In this document: positions 1 through 9,392 of the stretch, one piece after another
Position numbering within the stretch: the first letter of the stretch is position 1
How the letters are laid out: every line of letters begins with the position of its first letter
DNA from: Lachnospiraceae bacterium
GTDB lineage: Bacteria > Bacillota > Clostridia > Lachnospirales > Lachnospiraceae
Assembly: GCA_910574965.1 (NCBI GenBank)
Contig: CAJTDB010000001.1
Location: 191,092-255,091, forward strand
Length of the DNA: 64,000 nt
Direction: 5' to 3'
The notes under the pieces: generated by a model
Seen by the model: only the letters and a program-made list of their open reading frames with translations
Database searches by the model: none
What the model was told of the DNA's origin: nothing
Made by a program: the position numbers and the translations under genes

Positions 1-753
1 CAGCATGGCGTAGACTCGGAATACATCACATGGCTTACAATCGGGCCACAGCCCACAGATACTACAACCCTGATTCCATTTTTAAAAGATGCACAGGAGC
101 ATCTTAAATTTAAGTACAAAAATATAACTGCGGATGCCGGATATGAAAGCGAAGAAAACTATGTGTTTCTTGAAGCTAACGGACAAATATCTTACATAAA
201 GCCAGCCAACTATGAAATTTCAAAAACCCGAAAGTACAGAAATGACATCGGAAGAATTGAAAACATGGAATATCATGCAGAATCTGACAGCTATACATGC
301 CGAAATGGTAAAAAACTGAAAGCAGACCATGTAAGGCACTCGAAAAGTAAAACGGGCTATGTAAGCAAAAAAACAATCTATAAATGTGAGGACTGCGGCG
401 ACTGTCCCTATAAAAATGACTGTATCAAAGGGAATCATTCTAAGACGCCTTTAGAAGAAAGAACAAAGATACTTCAGGCTGCCAAAACATTCCTGAAATA
501 CAGACAGGAAAATCTGGAACGAATCCTCTCAGATAAAGGCATCCTTTTGAGGGCAAACCGGAGCATTCAGGCAGAAGGCTCTTTTGGGGATATCAAACAG
601 GATATGCAGTTCAGGAGATACCTAGGCAAAGGAACGTCAAATGTTCTGGCAGAAAGCACACTGCTTGCTATGGCACGAAATATCAATAAGCTCCATAATA
701 AGATTCAAAAAGGCAGGACTGGAGCGCATTTGTTTCCGCTGAAAAGTGCCTGA
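1..753 (+). CDS. IS1182-family transposase, C-terminal part (cut by window start)
   Basis: The reading frame is open from the first base, so the gene begins before the window. The visible part carries a DAGYES motif near the start, typical of one catalytic aspartate in IS1182/IS4-type DDE transposases, a Cys-rich stretch (CEDCGDCPYKNDC) and a C-terminal block RANRSIQAEGSFG with the last catalytic glutamate. It would catalyse cut-and-paste movement of the element. The end looks intact: the stop is followed after about 130 bases by a hairpin resembling an IS terminus. Only the right part of the element is visible, so I cannot say whether it is active. Family assignment comes from motif recall, not a search. 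Confidence 0.85.
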   Translation, partial: QHGVDSEYITWLTIGPQPTDTTTLIPFLKDAQEHLKFKYKNITADAGYESEENYVFLEANGQISYIKPANYEISKTRKYRNDIGRIENMEYHAESDSYTCRNGKKLKADHVRHSKSKTGYVSKKTIYKCEDCGDCPYKNDCIKGNHSKTPLEERTKILQAAKTFLKYRQENLERILSDKGILLRANRSIQAEGSFGDIKQDMQFRRYLGKGTSNVLAESTLLAMARNINKLHNKIQKGRTGAHLFPLKSA

Positions 754-881
754 TTTTTGAGATTTCAAAATCAAGTTTTAGGCCATGCAGGATGGCTTAT
801 TAAAGTATGCCCTTTTTATAGAATAACAAAATAATACGGAGCTTTTTCTAAAAATCACATATAAAAACAGCAAAAGTGAAA

Positions 882-918
882 CTGTCGCTTCACGATTTTT
901 CAATCGTTAGTGCGACAG
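882..918. repeat. Hairpin, probable right end of the IS element or terminator
   Basis: CTGTCGC at 882-888 pairs with GCGACAG at 912-918, and ACGATT pairs with AATCGT further in. It lies about 130 bases after the transposase stop. IS1182-type elements often end in such GC-rich inverted ends, and the sequence could also fold as a terminator. The left end is outside the window, so the terminal repeat cannot be confirmed. Confidence 0.5.
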
Positions 919-988
919 CCTCTTGCTAATTAGAACAGTATCCTGCCTGAGCATTTTTCATAAACTCTCTGGAAATACGATAGATCAA

Positions 989-1315
989 TCAATGTTTCTG
1001 CATCAATTGGTCTGCTTTGGCTTCCTGATGCAGAACCGGAACAGCCCTATGCTTTTTATCTTCTCTAACAGACTGCATATTCCTCCAGACTTTCCGGCGG
1101 GGATGCGGACGTTTATCATCGGTCAGGTTCAAAAGATAATCAACGCTTGTGTCATAAAATAACGCCAGCTGAATCAGTGCACTGATTGGAAACCGCGTGG
1201 TTCCGCGCTCATAATCACTGTAGCTGCGCTGGCTGCAGTTTAGATAATCGCCCATCTGCTTCTGGGTAATATCATTGTCATATCTCAAATCACGTATTCT
1301 TCTGTATTGGTCCAA
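989..1315 (-). CDS. XRE-family helix-turn-helix regulator
   Basis: Small DNA-binding regulator of about 108 residues. An HTH_3 domain fills roughly residues 5-60, with the typical pattern ITQKQMGDYLNCSQRSYSDYERG followed by ALIQLALFYDTSVDYLL. The C-terminal tail is basic. I chose the TTG start at 1313-1315 because AGAAAGGAGA lies 8 bases upstream and a good promoter (1353-1381) overlaps the longer ATG-started version, which would put the promoter inside the gene. It is transcribed away from cassette 1 and lies just outside recombination site A. A role in controlling the locus is possible but not shown; it could instead be unrelated cargo. Confidence 0.75.
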   Translation of the reverse strand: MDQYRRIRDLRYDNDITQKQMGDYLNCSQRSYSDYERGTTRFPISALIQLALFYDTSVDYLLNLTDDKRPHPRRKVWRNMQSVREDKKHRAVPVLHQEAKADQLMQKH

Positions 1316-1352
1316 AGGACAGTCTCCTTTCTGCTCCTCACTAATTACATTT

Positions 1353-1381
1353 ATTATACGTGCATTCGACGGAATGTACAA
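1353..1381 (-). promoter_or_regulatory. Sigma-A-type promoter of the XRE gene
   Basis: On the minus strand, TTGTAC (1376-1381) and a perfect TATAAT (1353-1358) are separated by 17 bp. The TTG start of the XRE gene follows about 38 bases downstream. Confidence 0.7.
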
Positions 1382-1574
1382 TTCTTTTTTTCTATTAGGG
1401 AAAAGAAAATAGACAGGCTGAAAGACTTTGAAGCTTCTTTTTTGTCTGCATTTACTACAGAACAGAATAGAAAAATACTGCTTAAATCGGAGGTGAAAAG
1501 GTAGTTTATAGGAGTCAAATACATGGTCAAAAACAGCAAAAATCTCTTGATCTCAGCGCCAATTTCACCCTTCT

Positions 1575-1599
1575 GCCGCTAAAGGGCGGATTTAACGCC
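1575..1599 (+). repeat. Recombination site A
   Basis: 25-bp site with left arm GCCGCTAAA, spacer GGGCGGA and right arm TTTAACGCC. The arms are inverted repeats matching at 7 of 9 positions. The same sequence is at site C (25 of 25) and, inverted, at site B (23 of 23). It points rightward toward cassette 1. The form (9-bp arms, 7-bp crossover) fits the tyrosine recombinase encoded at 42345-43457. Confidence 0.8.
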
Positions 1600-1615
1600 T
1601 CCAGATATGTCTAAA

Positions 1616-1637
1616 AGGATAATGTTATTGGTATCCT
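1616..1637 (+). terminator. Weak hairpin with T-run just inside site A
   Basis: AGGATA (1616-1621) pairs with TATCCT (1632-1637), followed by AATTATTTTTTAT. A short stem followed by a T-rich stretch could act as a weak terminator or attenuator in the cassette 1 leader. The stem is only 6 bp. Confidence 0.35.
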
Positions 1638-2222
1638 AATTATTTTTTATGAACGTACTTTTTTGTAGAAGATACAGGTAACACTAATATAACAGATTAT
1701 AAATATTAAGGTATAATTTAATGTGAATCCTTGAAACCATACAAACAATTTTTGCACAATTTTCTATTTACAAAGAATATATTCTTGGCTTAAAGTGGTT
1801 CTGTCTGGAATTGTGTTATCACTGACATCTTATAGCATTTCTTTTAATCTCAATATATAAAGCTGCAATATAATTCGTATTCCATATTGCGTTTAGAAAC
1901 CATTCTCTTTGTTGTTTTCAATGATAATCTCTGGGTGTATCGGCTATATAGTGCATAATTATATAATTTTATTTTAGCGTAAACTGGATAATGTTCAAAA
2001 AATGATGTTAATTATAAATAATAATAGGAAGTTTCCTGTTCTAATGGTTAAAAGAAACTTTGGATATATTTCAAGGTAATCTATAAATGATTTTGATTAA
2101 GCATACAATTTAAATTATTTAAACGAATAAATATTAAGTAATATATAACATTAAAATAATTATAAAAATGAATTTATTTATATCTTAATTTCATATTTTA
2201 CTGCGAATGGATGGAAGTGTAG

Positions 2223-3149
2223 ATGAAGAAAGTTCTCATATTTGGAGTAAGTGGATTTGTAGGTAATTATTTGTCACGAGAATTCATAAAGAATAATTAT
2301 GATGTCTATGGAAGTGACAAAACCTATAATCCTGTGCTTTCAAATAGAATATCCTTTTTTGAAGCTGATCTGTTAGAAGCAGATCAGGTAGAAATGCTGA
2401 TAACTAAAATCAAACCAGATATAGTTGTAAACCTTGCTGCTGTCAGTAGTGTAGGCGCCTCTTGGAATATTCCGCAAATTACACTATCTGTAAATGTAAT
2501 TGGAGCTTTAAATATCATGGAGGCTGTAAGGAGAGTACATAGAAGCACAAAGATTTTACTTGTGGGTTCCAGCGAAGAATACGTTATTTCTGATTTTCCA
2601 ATGAATGAAGACAGACCATTAAATGCGAACAATCCTTACGGAATTTCTAAAGTTACACAAGAACAATTTGCAAAATTATACAGGGAACAATATGGTCTGA
2701 AAATTTATTGCGTGAGATCGTTTAATCATACTGGAATTGGGCAAAAAGATTCCTTTGTTTTGCCAAGCTTTTGTAAGCAAGTAGCAGAGATTGATAAAAG
2801 CGGTTCTCCTGGAACTATTAAAGTTGGGAATTTGTCTGTAAAAAGAGATTTTAGTCATGTAAAGGACATTGTCAAAGCATATCGGATGATTGTGGAAAGT
2901 GAAAACTGTCATGTGATCTATAATGTAGGAAGTGGAAAAACATACAGCTTAAAAACAATGTTGGAGTATGTTATTAGTTTGAGTACGCAGAAAATATCTA
3001 TTGAAGTAGATACTTCACGTTTCCGTCCAACAGACCAGCCAATTATATGCTGTGATTATAACTTAATAAAAAATCAGCTTGGATGGAAACCTCAATATAC
3101 TGTGTTTGATGCATTGCAGGAAATGTTCAACGCATATATCAAAAACTAA
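2223..3149 (+). CDS. GDP-6-deoxy-D-mannose reductase-like NAD(P) sugar reductase
   Basis: A 308-residue extended short-chain dehydrogenase. The N-terminus has the nucleotide-binding GVSGFVG motif (about residues 8-14), and YGISK near residue 139 is the catalytic YxxxK. The C-terminal RPTDQPIICCD stretch resembles Rmd enzymes, which reduce GDP-4-keto-6-deoxymannose to GDP-D-rhamnose. No Gmd dehydratase is seen in the window, so substrate supply would come from elsewhere or the substrate may differ. It is the first gene of cassette 1, with wecG following 14 bases after its stop. A clear homologue (well over half of residues alike by eye) is the first gene of cassette 2. Other SDR sugar epimerase activities cannot be excluded. 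Confidence 0.75.
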   Translation: MKKVLIFGVSGFVGNYLSREFIKNNYDVYGSDKTYNPVLSNRISFFEADLLEADQVEMLITKIKPDIVVNLAAVSSVGASWNIPQITLSVNVIGALNIMEAVRRVHRSTKILLVGSSEEYVISDFPMNEDRPLNANNPYGISKVTQEQFAKLYREQYGLKIYCVRSFNHTGIGQKDSFVLPSFCKQVAEIDKSGSPGTIKVGNLSVKRDFSHVKDIVKAYRMIVESENCHVIYNVGSGKTYSLKTMLEYVISLSTQKISIEVDTSRFRPTDQPIICCDYNLIKNQLGWKPQYTVFDALQEMFNAYIKN

Positions 3150-3163
3150 GAAGATTACAAATT

Positions 3164-3916
3164 ATGTCAAGAATAAATTTCTTAAATACTCAAATTGATA
3201 ACATAACCATGGATGAAGCAATTGCTGAAATTAATAAGCTTATTCAGAATTGTTCGTATAATTATATAGTAACACCTAATCTGGACCATATTGTAATGCT
3301 TGAAAAAGATAATGAATTTATTTCAGCATATAAAAATGCCAATCTGATTGTTGCAGATGGCAAGCCGCTAATTTGGATTTCTAAATTGTTAAAACGACCT
3401 ATTAAAGAAAAAATTTCGGGTTCTGACCTTTTTCCCCGGATTTGTGAGCTTTCAGCAAAAAAAGGGTACAAAATATTTATTATGGGAGCAGGAATAGGAG
3501 TAGCTGATAAAGCTGCAAAAAACCTGTCTCAAAAATACCCTGGACTAAAATTTTGTGGTACTTATTCTCCTGTATTTGGATTTGAAAAAATACCGGCTGA
3601 AATGGAATTAATAAAACAGCTTATTCTAAATGCAAAACCGGATATTTTAGCAGTATCGTTAGGTTCACCTAAAGGTGAAAAATTTATTTATCAGAATCTA
3701 AATGAGTTTAAAGTGCCTTTAAGTATTTCTATTGGAGCGTCCATTGATTTTGAGGCTGGAAATGTGAAGAGAGCTCCGAAATGGATGTCTGATATAGGAT
3801 TAGAATGGCTTCACAGAATTGTACAAGATCCACGTCGTTTGATTAAGAGATATTGGAGAGATGCTATTACTATTATACCTATTATTTATAAGTATGAATA
3901 CAAGAAAAATAATTAA
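3164..3916 (+). CDS. WecG/TagA/CpsF-family glycosyltransferase
   Basis: A 250-residue GT26 enzyme. These transfer N-acetylmannosaminuronic acid, ManNAc or a related sugar onto a lipid-linked first sugar at the inner membrane face. Visible family motifs are TPNLDHIV near residue 37, ADGKPLIW, ISGSDLFP, LGSPKGEKF and the C-terminal basic block RAPKWMSDIGLEW followed by several arginines. Full length for the family. It follows the Rmd-like gene closely and is its likely operon partner; the same pair recurs inverted in cassette 2, and a third paralogue is in cassette 3. It probably adds the second sugar of the repeat unit. The exact donor is not determined. Confidence 0.88.
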   Translation: MSRINFLNTQIDNITMDEAIAEINKLIQNCSYNYIVTPNLDHIVMLEKDNEFISAYKNANLIVADGKPLIWISKLLKRPIKEKISGSDLFPRICELSAKKGYKIFIMGAGIGVADKAAKNLSQKYPGLKFCGTYSPVFGFEKIPAEMELIKQLILNAKPDILAVSLGSPKGEKFIYQNLNEFKVPLSISIGASIDFEAGNVKRAPKWMSDIGLEWLHRIVQDPRRLIKRYWRDAITIIPIIYKYEYKKNN

Positions 3917-3975
3917 TTTATGCCTTTTTAGATCATACAATATGAAATTTTGTAAAGTGTTCGGAGAGTTTAAGA

Positions 3976-5205
3976 ATGCCAGATATTTTATTTATAGCTA
4001 ATTTAGTTCCATATCCATTGGATAGTGGCGGAAAAATAAAAACATTTACAAGTATACAGGCACTAAGCAAAAAATATACAATTGATTTGTTATGCTTTTA
4101 TGAAAGTGAAAATGAGAATGAGGCAAAAAAAGCATTGCAGCCGTATTGTCGTACTATTAAAATGTTTCCTATTCGTGTAACCACAAAAGAACATTTAAAG
4201 TATATAATTTTTCAAGCATTAAAAACATTATTATCGCCTATTCCATTAACTGTATATAAGTATCATAAAAAAATAATGGAAGAATCTATTTATGATCTTA
4301 TGAAAAAAAATACATACTATGCAGCATATTTTAACATCTTACAAGTGTATAGTTACAAAAAATTAATAAAATCCCATGATAAGAATATGAAATTTATACT
4401 TGATGCTCAGAATTGTGAAACTCTAATATTGAAAAGATATTATAGAGAAACAAAAAATCTGGTAAAAAAAATATATTTATATATAGAAGCTTTCAAACTA
4501 AAAATATTTGAGTGCAGCTCTATTAATGATGTGGATAAATTAATTTTACTTTCTAATGAGGATAAGAAAAAACTCGAAAAAATGAGTAATAAAAAAATAC
4601 AATGTGATATTATTCCAATTGGTATTAATCCTCCTGAAAAAGTAAAAAGTGCTGAAAGCTTTAATGAAAAGGGAAAGCTGTGCATTCTGTTTCTAGGAAC
4701 TCTGACATGGGCTCCTAATAATGAAGGTATTATCTGGTTTCTAGAAAATGTCATACCTAAGTTAGAACAGAATATTAATGATTTTAAACTTTATATTGTT
4801 GGGAAGAATCCTGGAAAGAAATTATGCAGTTTGACATTAAATAACAAACATATTGAATTAACAGGATATGTAGATTCTGTAGAACCATATTTTGAAAAAT
4901 GTGATCTTATGGTGGTTCCATTATTCATAGGAAGTGGACAACGAGTAAAGATTATTGAATCCTTCTCAAGAGGAATGCCAGTTGTATCTACTTCTATTGG
5001 CGCAGAAGGCCTTGAATATGTAGATGGAGAAAGTATTCTTATTGCAGACGATTCAGCATCATTTGCAAATAAAATAATAGAATTAAACGATGTGAATCTC
5101 CGGAAAAAACTATCTGTTAATGGGAAAAAGATATATCAAAAAAATTATTCAGTAAATGCTGTATCAGATAAAATATGTTCTGCTGTTGATGCTTTGAGAA
5201 ATTAA
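3976..5205 (+). CDS. GT4-family glycosyltransferase
   Basis: A 409-residue GT-B transferase of the family-4 type. The N-terminal half has the FIANLVPYPLDSGGKIK opening common to this group, and the C-terminal half has FLGTLTWAPNNEG and the donor-site motif PLFIGSGQRVKIIESFSRGMPVV with the EX7E-like glutamate. GGAGAG lies 7 bases before the ATG. Very AT-rich like its neighbours, as usual for serotype-specific transferases. It presumably builds the cassette 1 repeat unit. Donor and linkage are unknown. Confidence 0.85.
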   Translation: MPDILFIANLVPYPLDSGGKIKTFTSIQALSKKYTIDLLCFYESENENEAKKALQPYCRTIKMFPIRVTTKEHLKYIIFQALKTLLSPIPLTVYKYHKKIMEESIYDLMKKNTYYAAYFNILQVYSYKKLIKSHDKNMKFILDAQNCETLILKRYYRETKNLVKKIYLYIEAFKLKIFECSSINDVDKLILLSNEDKKKLEKMSNKKIQCDIIPIGINPPEKVKSAESFNEKGKLCILFLGTLTWAPNNEGIIWFLENVIPKLEQNINDFKLYIVGKNPGKKLCSLTLNNKHIELTGYVDSVEPYFEKCDLMVVPLFIGSGQRVKIIESFSRGMPVVSTSIGAEGLEYVDGESILIADDSASFANKIIELNDVNLRKKLSVNGKKIYQKNYSVNAVSDKICSAVDALRN

Positions 5206-5245
5206 TGTATAAGCCCGTTGCTTTAATGACAAGGAATTGTAGAAT

Positions 5246-6568
5246 ATGAAAATCCTTGAAACCATCTTATTAATAATACTCATTATAATTTCTATTGTTC
5301 AATTACCTAATATTATATTAAATCGGAATTTATCGAATTTAAAATACTTGACACTTATTTTAGTGTTTCAAAACATTGTATGTGTACTGGCAAATGATAC
5401 ATTGGGAAAGACAGTAGGGCAGTTATGTATCATATATAAAGAATTTATTTTATATGGAAGTATATGTACATATTTAGTAATAACTAAAAAAGTAACACTA
5501 AATAAAAAATATGCTCCGTTTTTATTAGAATTTATTTTACTATTCTTATTTTTTTTAATTGGTTCCGCAAGTATATTCACAAGATTGATTTGTCTTAGGC
5601 AAATTATGACCCCTATTATACTTGTTTTATATGGTTCTTGTATAAAATTAAATAGAAAAGAATTAGAATCATTTATAAAATTTATAGTTAATATTGGTCT
5701 CTTTCAATCCATATTTGGTTTAATTGAGCGGTTTCTTCTTGGAGATAATTTCTGGCTAATTCTTCATATTGAAAAATTTATGGATAGTAAAGGATTCAGT
5801 GAGTGGACATCTGATATAGGACTCCCTGGAAATTACTATTCTTTTGACTTATATTCTCTTGTTGGCAGCTCTTTTCGTAGATTAGTAGGCATAAGTACAG
5901 ATCCGCTGCTTACGGCCCATTTCTTATCTTTTTGTGTTGTGTTGTTGCTTTTTAATAAAGTTTATAAGTCTAAAATAAAACAAAATATTATTCTTATAAT
6001 CATGATAGGAACTATTTGCTTTACACTTTCCAAAGGAGGAATACTTATTATTGCATTAGCCTATTTGTGTAAAATATGGAAGCATAACAAGGTTCATGGT
6101 ATAGTTACGTTTATGATTATGGGAATATGTCTTGTTCTAATAATAAGTACAAATTTTTTAGATACTGTAGCAATACATGCTTCAGGCTTAACGACTAGCT
6201 TTTCTATACATTCTCTCTTTGGAAAAGGCTTAGGGAGTTGGGGCAATTATGCTAGACTCTATGAAGGAACAGGCGAAGCTGGAGAAAGTTATATGGGATT
6301 AATTATAGGACAGACAGGACTGATCGGATTTGTTGTTTTCGTATATGCATTTATTAAGAATGCAAAAATTATATTGAAGGAAGGAAAAAGTACTTTATCA
6401 TATGCTATTCTTGTCTATGTTATTTCCGTTTTAATCGAAGCATTTTTATCAGAATCTGCTATAAACTACATTGGAAGCGGAATTGCATTTATTATCTTTG
6501 GTATTATGATAAATTCATCTGCTTCGTATAAAAATAATTTGGAACATAATTATTTGGTAAATTTCTAA
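5246..6568 (+). CDS. wzy: O-antigen/capsule polymerase (Wzy-like membrane protein)
   Basis: A 440-residue protein, almost entirely hydrophobic segments (about 10-12 predicted). The stretches around FRRLVGISTDPLLTAHFLSF and SIHSLFGKGLGSWGNYARLYEGTGEAGESYMGLI form the large loop and following helix typical of O-antigen polymerase/ligase proteins. It would join repeat units on the outer side of the membrane after flipping by Wzx (9797-11320). AAGGAA precedes the ATG. A decayed partial copy of its C-terminus follows at 6760-7050. Confidence 0.75.
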   Translation: MKILETILLIILIIISIVQLPNIILNRNLSNLKYLTLILVFQNIVCVLANDTLGKTVGQLCIIYKEFILYGSICTYLVITKKVTLNKKYAPFLLEFILLFLFFLIGSASIFTRLICLRQIMTPIILVLYGSCIKLNRKELESFIKFIVNIGLFQSIFGLIERFLLGDNFWLILHIEKFMDSKGFSEWTSDIGLPGNYYSFDLYSLVGSSFRRLVGISTDPLLTAHFLSFCVVLLLFNKVYKSKIKQNIILIIMIGTICFTLSKGGILIIALAYLCKIWKHNKVHGIVTFMIMGICLVLIISTNFLDTVAIHASGLTTSFSIHSLFGKGLGSWGNYARLYEGTGEAGESYMGLIIGQTGLIGFVVFVYAFIKNAKIILKEGKSTLSYAILVYVISVLIEAFLSESAINYIGSGIAFIIFGIMINSSASYKNNLEHNYLVNF

Positions 6569-6759
6569 CAAATCTAAAAGGATAAAAGTTCATGGATGAG
6601 GAAGGGTAGCAAAACAAAATAACCGGTTACGATATATTTAGAATTTTTTCCTGTGTTGTCCTTGCAAAAATACTGTTACTATATATCCTCTTTTGAATTC
6701 TACCTTACTGCTAAAAAAGCAGAAAGATATAGGGGTTAGTTTTTTAAAGATTATTACGA

Positions 6760-7050
6760 ATGATACATATATTGATACAAATGAATGGCGGGAAAGCTCT
6801 TCGATTATTCATAATTTATGCAACAATATCTTCCCAGTTAGGTTGTATTGATATTATTCCTATTTATCTTTTTATAATAAGCCTTATACAAAATAATTTA
6901 AAAAGGCATAAAGAAAGCAGGTATACTTATATTTCTTTGGTACTACTAACATCTGTTAGCATTGAGAGTTTTGTTTCTGTCTCATCTATCTATATATTAG
7001 GAAGTGAGATCTATTTTGTATTTGCAGGTATAAAAAAATATAATTCATAA
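6760..7050 (+). pseudogene. Remnant of a second Wzy C-terminus
   Basis: A 96-codon open frame that aligns by eye with the last part of the preceding polymerase. Both contain a hydrophobic helix, a basic turn ending near NNLKRH or KNAKIILK, then two hydrophobic segments with the shared pattern IESFVS/IEAFLS followed by YILGSE/YIGSG. There is no good ribosome site and no matching N-terminal part in the 190 bases upstream. I read it as the leftover end of an older polymerase gene replaced by recombination. It could still be translated as a small membrane protein. Confidence 0.5.
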
Positions 7051-7069
7051 ATAAATCAAAGGAGTTTCA

Positions 7070-8242
7070 ATGCGAATATTGTTAATATGTGACTATATAG
7101 AATATGGTGGTGCAGAAGTTTACATGCACACATTGATAAAAATATTAAAAAAGAATGGTCAAAATGTCAAATGTATATATTTTATTCCAGGTTCCAATAA
7201 AACATATGCTTCTGATACATACGTACATATTAAAACAAATAATATTGAAAAAATAGTTGGGAAATTTATACGCGTAAATAGAATAGAAAAGAGGCTGTCT
7301 GAAATAATAAATACATATAATCCGGAAACCATTATACTAAATTCAGCTTACCATTATTATTTTTCTATTATTCATGTTGTAAAAAAATATCATTTAGTTA
7401 ATATTATTCATGATTATAGGCCAATTTGTCCAAATGCTAATTGCTTGCATTCCGATGATACAATATGTAGTGGCTATAAAGATGAAAATTGCTATAAATT
7501 ATGTCATGGAAAATATTCTTATATTCACATTTTTTTGAAAAGAATTAATTCTAAAAGAATTGAAATATTTAATCAAAAATGGGTTGATGTTAATATAGCA
7601 CCAAGCAAAACTTTGGCACAAAAATGTATAACATATGGATATAGATGTATTTGTATTCATAATCCAATGCTTGAGAAAACATCAAACAGTATTCCAGATG
7701 AGAACAAAAAAATTCTATATGTCGGGGAAATAAACCATAACAAAGGCATATTGGAATTTGCGAACTGTTTAATAAGATACAATAAAGATCACCAAAAAAA
7801 ATTTTCCCTTATTATGGCTGGAAAAATAGATAAGAATTCTTCAGCAGAATTTAGAAAAATAATTCATAATGAAAACATTAATTATATTGGCCAAATTGCT
7901 CACAAGGAAGTTGCTAATTTAATGCGAAAAGTGTATGCTCTGGTAGTTCCGTCTTTATGGATGGAAAATTATCCAACTGTAGTTTTAGAAGCCTTCTCAA
8001 ATGATCTGATTGTTATAGGAAGTAAACGGGGAGGAATCATCGAGTTGCTTTCAGATAATAGAGGGATTCTATTTGATCCATTACTTAAATCCGAAATAAC
8101 TGAGGCTCTTGATAAATTGCAAACACTTCCGCCAGACAAATACAATGAAATTGTTAGAAATGGACAAATATATTTAAATGAAAATAACTCATTGGAAATA
8201 TACTGGAGCAATTTTCTAAATTATTTGAATTCTAAATTATAA
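7070..8242 (+). CDS. GT4-family glycosyltransferase
   Basis: A 390-residue GT-B transferase. The N-terminus MRILLICDYIEYGGAEVYM carries the GGAE motif seen in many GT4 enzymes. The central HDYRPICPNANCLH block with several cysteines is common in a subgroup. The C-terminal VVPSLWMENYPTVVLEAFS holds the donor-binding glutamates. AAAGGAG lies 6 bases before the ATG. It belongs to the cassette 1 repeat-unit assembly set. Confidence 0.85.
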   Translation: MRILLICDYIEYGGAEVYMHTLIKILKKNGQNVKCIYFIPGSNKTYASDTYVHIKTNNIEKIVGKFIRVNRIEKRLSEIINTYNPETIILNSAYHYYFSIIHVVKKYHLVNIIHDYRPICPNANCLHSDDTICSGYKDENCYKLCHGKYSYIHIFLKRINSKRIEIFNQKWVDVNIAPSKTLAQKCITYGYRCICIHNPMLEKTSNSIPDENKKILYVGEINHNKGILEFANCLIRYNKDHQKKFSLIMAGKIDKNSSAEFRKIIHNENINYIGQIAHKEVANLMRKVYALVVPSLWMENYPTVVLEAFSNDLIVIGSKRGGIIELLSDNRGILFDPLLKSEITEALDKLQTLPPDKYNEIVRNGQIYLNENNSLEIYWSNFLNYLNSKL

Positions 8243-8273
8243 AATAAAACTTATATAGTGGGAGATTATTCTT

Positions 8274-9392
8274 TTGACAAAGATTTTTCAAAAAAATATA
8301 GACTATTTTAAGAAATATATAAATGTTGAGGACGTTATACCTAAGATACATACCTTTGAGAACGAGTACAACAAATATAAAGAAATAAAATCTATTTTAA
8401 TATATGAAGCATCCAATTATGCAGTTGATCCAAAAGTAACAATCGCTATACCAACATTATCAAGATATGATATTCTTACGGAGCTTTTAGATGTTTTAGA
8501 TGGCCAAAATGGGAATATACGATATCAAATTATTATTGTTGATAATTGCGGAAAACAAAATAAAGAATATATAAATTTTGTCAAACAGCTTTCTGCTTAT
8601 ACGAACATATGCATCAAGTATTACATAAACGAAATTAATATAGGTATGATTGGAAACTGGAACAGATGCGTTGAATTATCAAGAACACCATTTGTATCAT
8701 TTGTTCACGATGATGATCTGGTAGATTATAACTATATAACAGAAATTAATGAATGTTTGACAAAATTGATAAAAAGAGATATTAAATTCGGTATTATTAA
8801 AGTAAAATACAAAAAATTTTCCACAAAGAAAGAGTTTGATTCAATAACAATAAAGAGCAAAAAACATAATAGTAAAATGATAGAATTATCACATAAGGAT
8901 TTGTTCCTTATTGGATACCCTGTATCTAATCCACCAACATGCGGCATGATTATAAATAAAGAGGCATTAATAAAATGCGGAGGATTTACTGAATGTGCAT
9001 TTCCATCCAGTGATTTTTTGCTTGGATTCCAAATGTTCAGAAATAATTTTAAAATATATGAGACAAACGATATATTGGGATTTTACAGAATTTCTGTAAA
9101 TGAGTCTTTAAGAGGAGATATTGCAAGAAAATTTTGCATTATGGATTCATTTTTGATGTCATATTTTGGAGAATTATATAAATCCAATAATTTTATCTAT
9201 AATCTGTGGTATAAAAATTGGATATATTCTCATGCCAAAATTCTCATAAGAGAAAAAGAAATAGAAAATATCAGAGAAGTTGATGTTTTAGAAAAATTGA
9301 ACAGAAAATTTCTTTGCAAAATAGAAATTTATGCTTATAAAATATTTAAAAAGATATATGAACAATTAATGAAATTAAGGAGTTTTTATTAG
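8274..9392 (+). CDS. GT2-family glycosyltransferase, TTG start
   Basis: A 372-residue enzyme with a GT-A fold. The family-2 core begins near residue 60 with VTIAIPTLSRYDIL, and the metal-binding acidic motif is HDDD in FVSFVHDDDLVDY near residue 145. The likely start is TTG at 8274-8276, with GGGAG about 8 bases upstream; no closer ATG begins the conserved part. It would act on the cytoplasmic face to extend the cassette 1 repeat unit. Sugar specificity is unknown. Confidence 0.82.
   Translation: MTKIFQKNIDYFKKYINVEDVIPKIHTFENEYNKYKEIKSILIYEASNYAVDPKVTIAIPTLSRYDILTELLDVLDGQNGNIRYQIIIVDNCGKQNKEYINFVKQLSAYTNICIKYYINEINIGMIGNWNRCVELSRTPFVSFVHDDDLVDYNYITEINECLTKLIKRDIKFGIIKVKYKKFSTKKEFDSITIKSKKHNSKMIELSHKDLFLIGYPVSNPPTCGMIINKEALIKCGGFTECAFPSSDFLLGFQMFRNNFKIYETNDILGFYRISVNESLRGDIARKFCIMDSFLMSYFGELYKSNNFIYNLWYKNWIYSHAKILIREKEIENIREVDVLEKLNRKFLCKIEIYAYKIFKKIYEQLMKLRSFY

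Larger units (their letters stand above)
1382..2222. other. Non-coding leader between XRE gene and cassette 1
   Basis: About 840 bases without a convincing gene. It holds site A (1575-1599), a small hairpin (1616-1637) and a long AT-rich leader of about 620 bases before the first cassette gene. A sequence resembling GTCAAATACATGGTC occurs near 1514-1528 and recurs as a variant near the recombinase (41857-41871 and 42310-42324). A weak promoter-like pair, TTTACT and AATACT with 17 bp spacing, lies near 1450-1480. A TATAAT-like box lies near 1711-1716 with no good -35. I see no strong promoter reading into cassette 1 between the XRE gene and site A. Confidence 0.55.

Noticed and set aside
1307-1504. 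65-codon plus-strand frame opposite the XRE start
   Set aside because: It overlaps the XRE gene and its promoter, has no ribosome site at its start and no recognisable motif.
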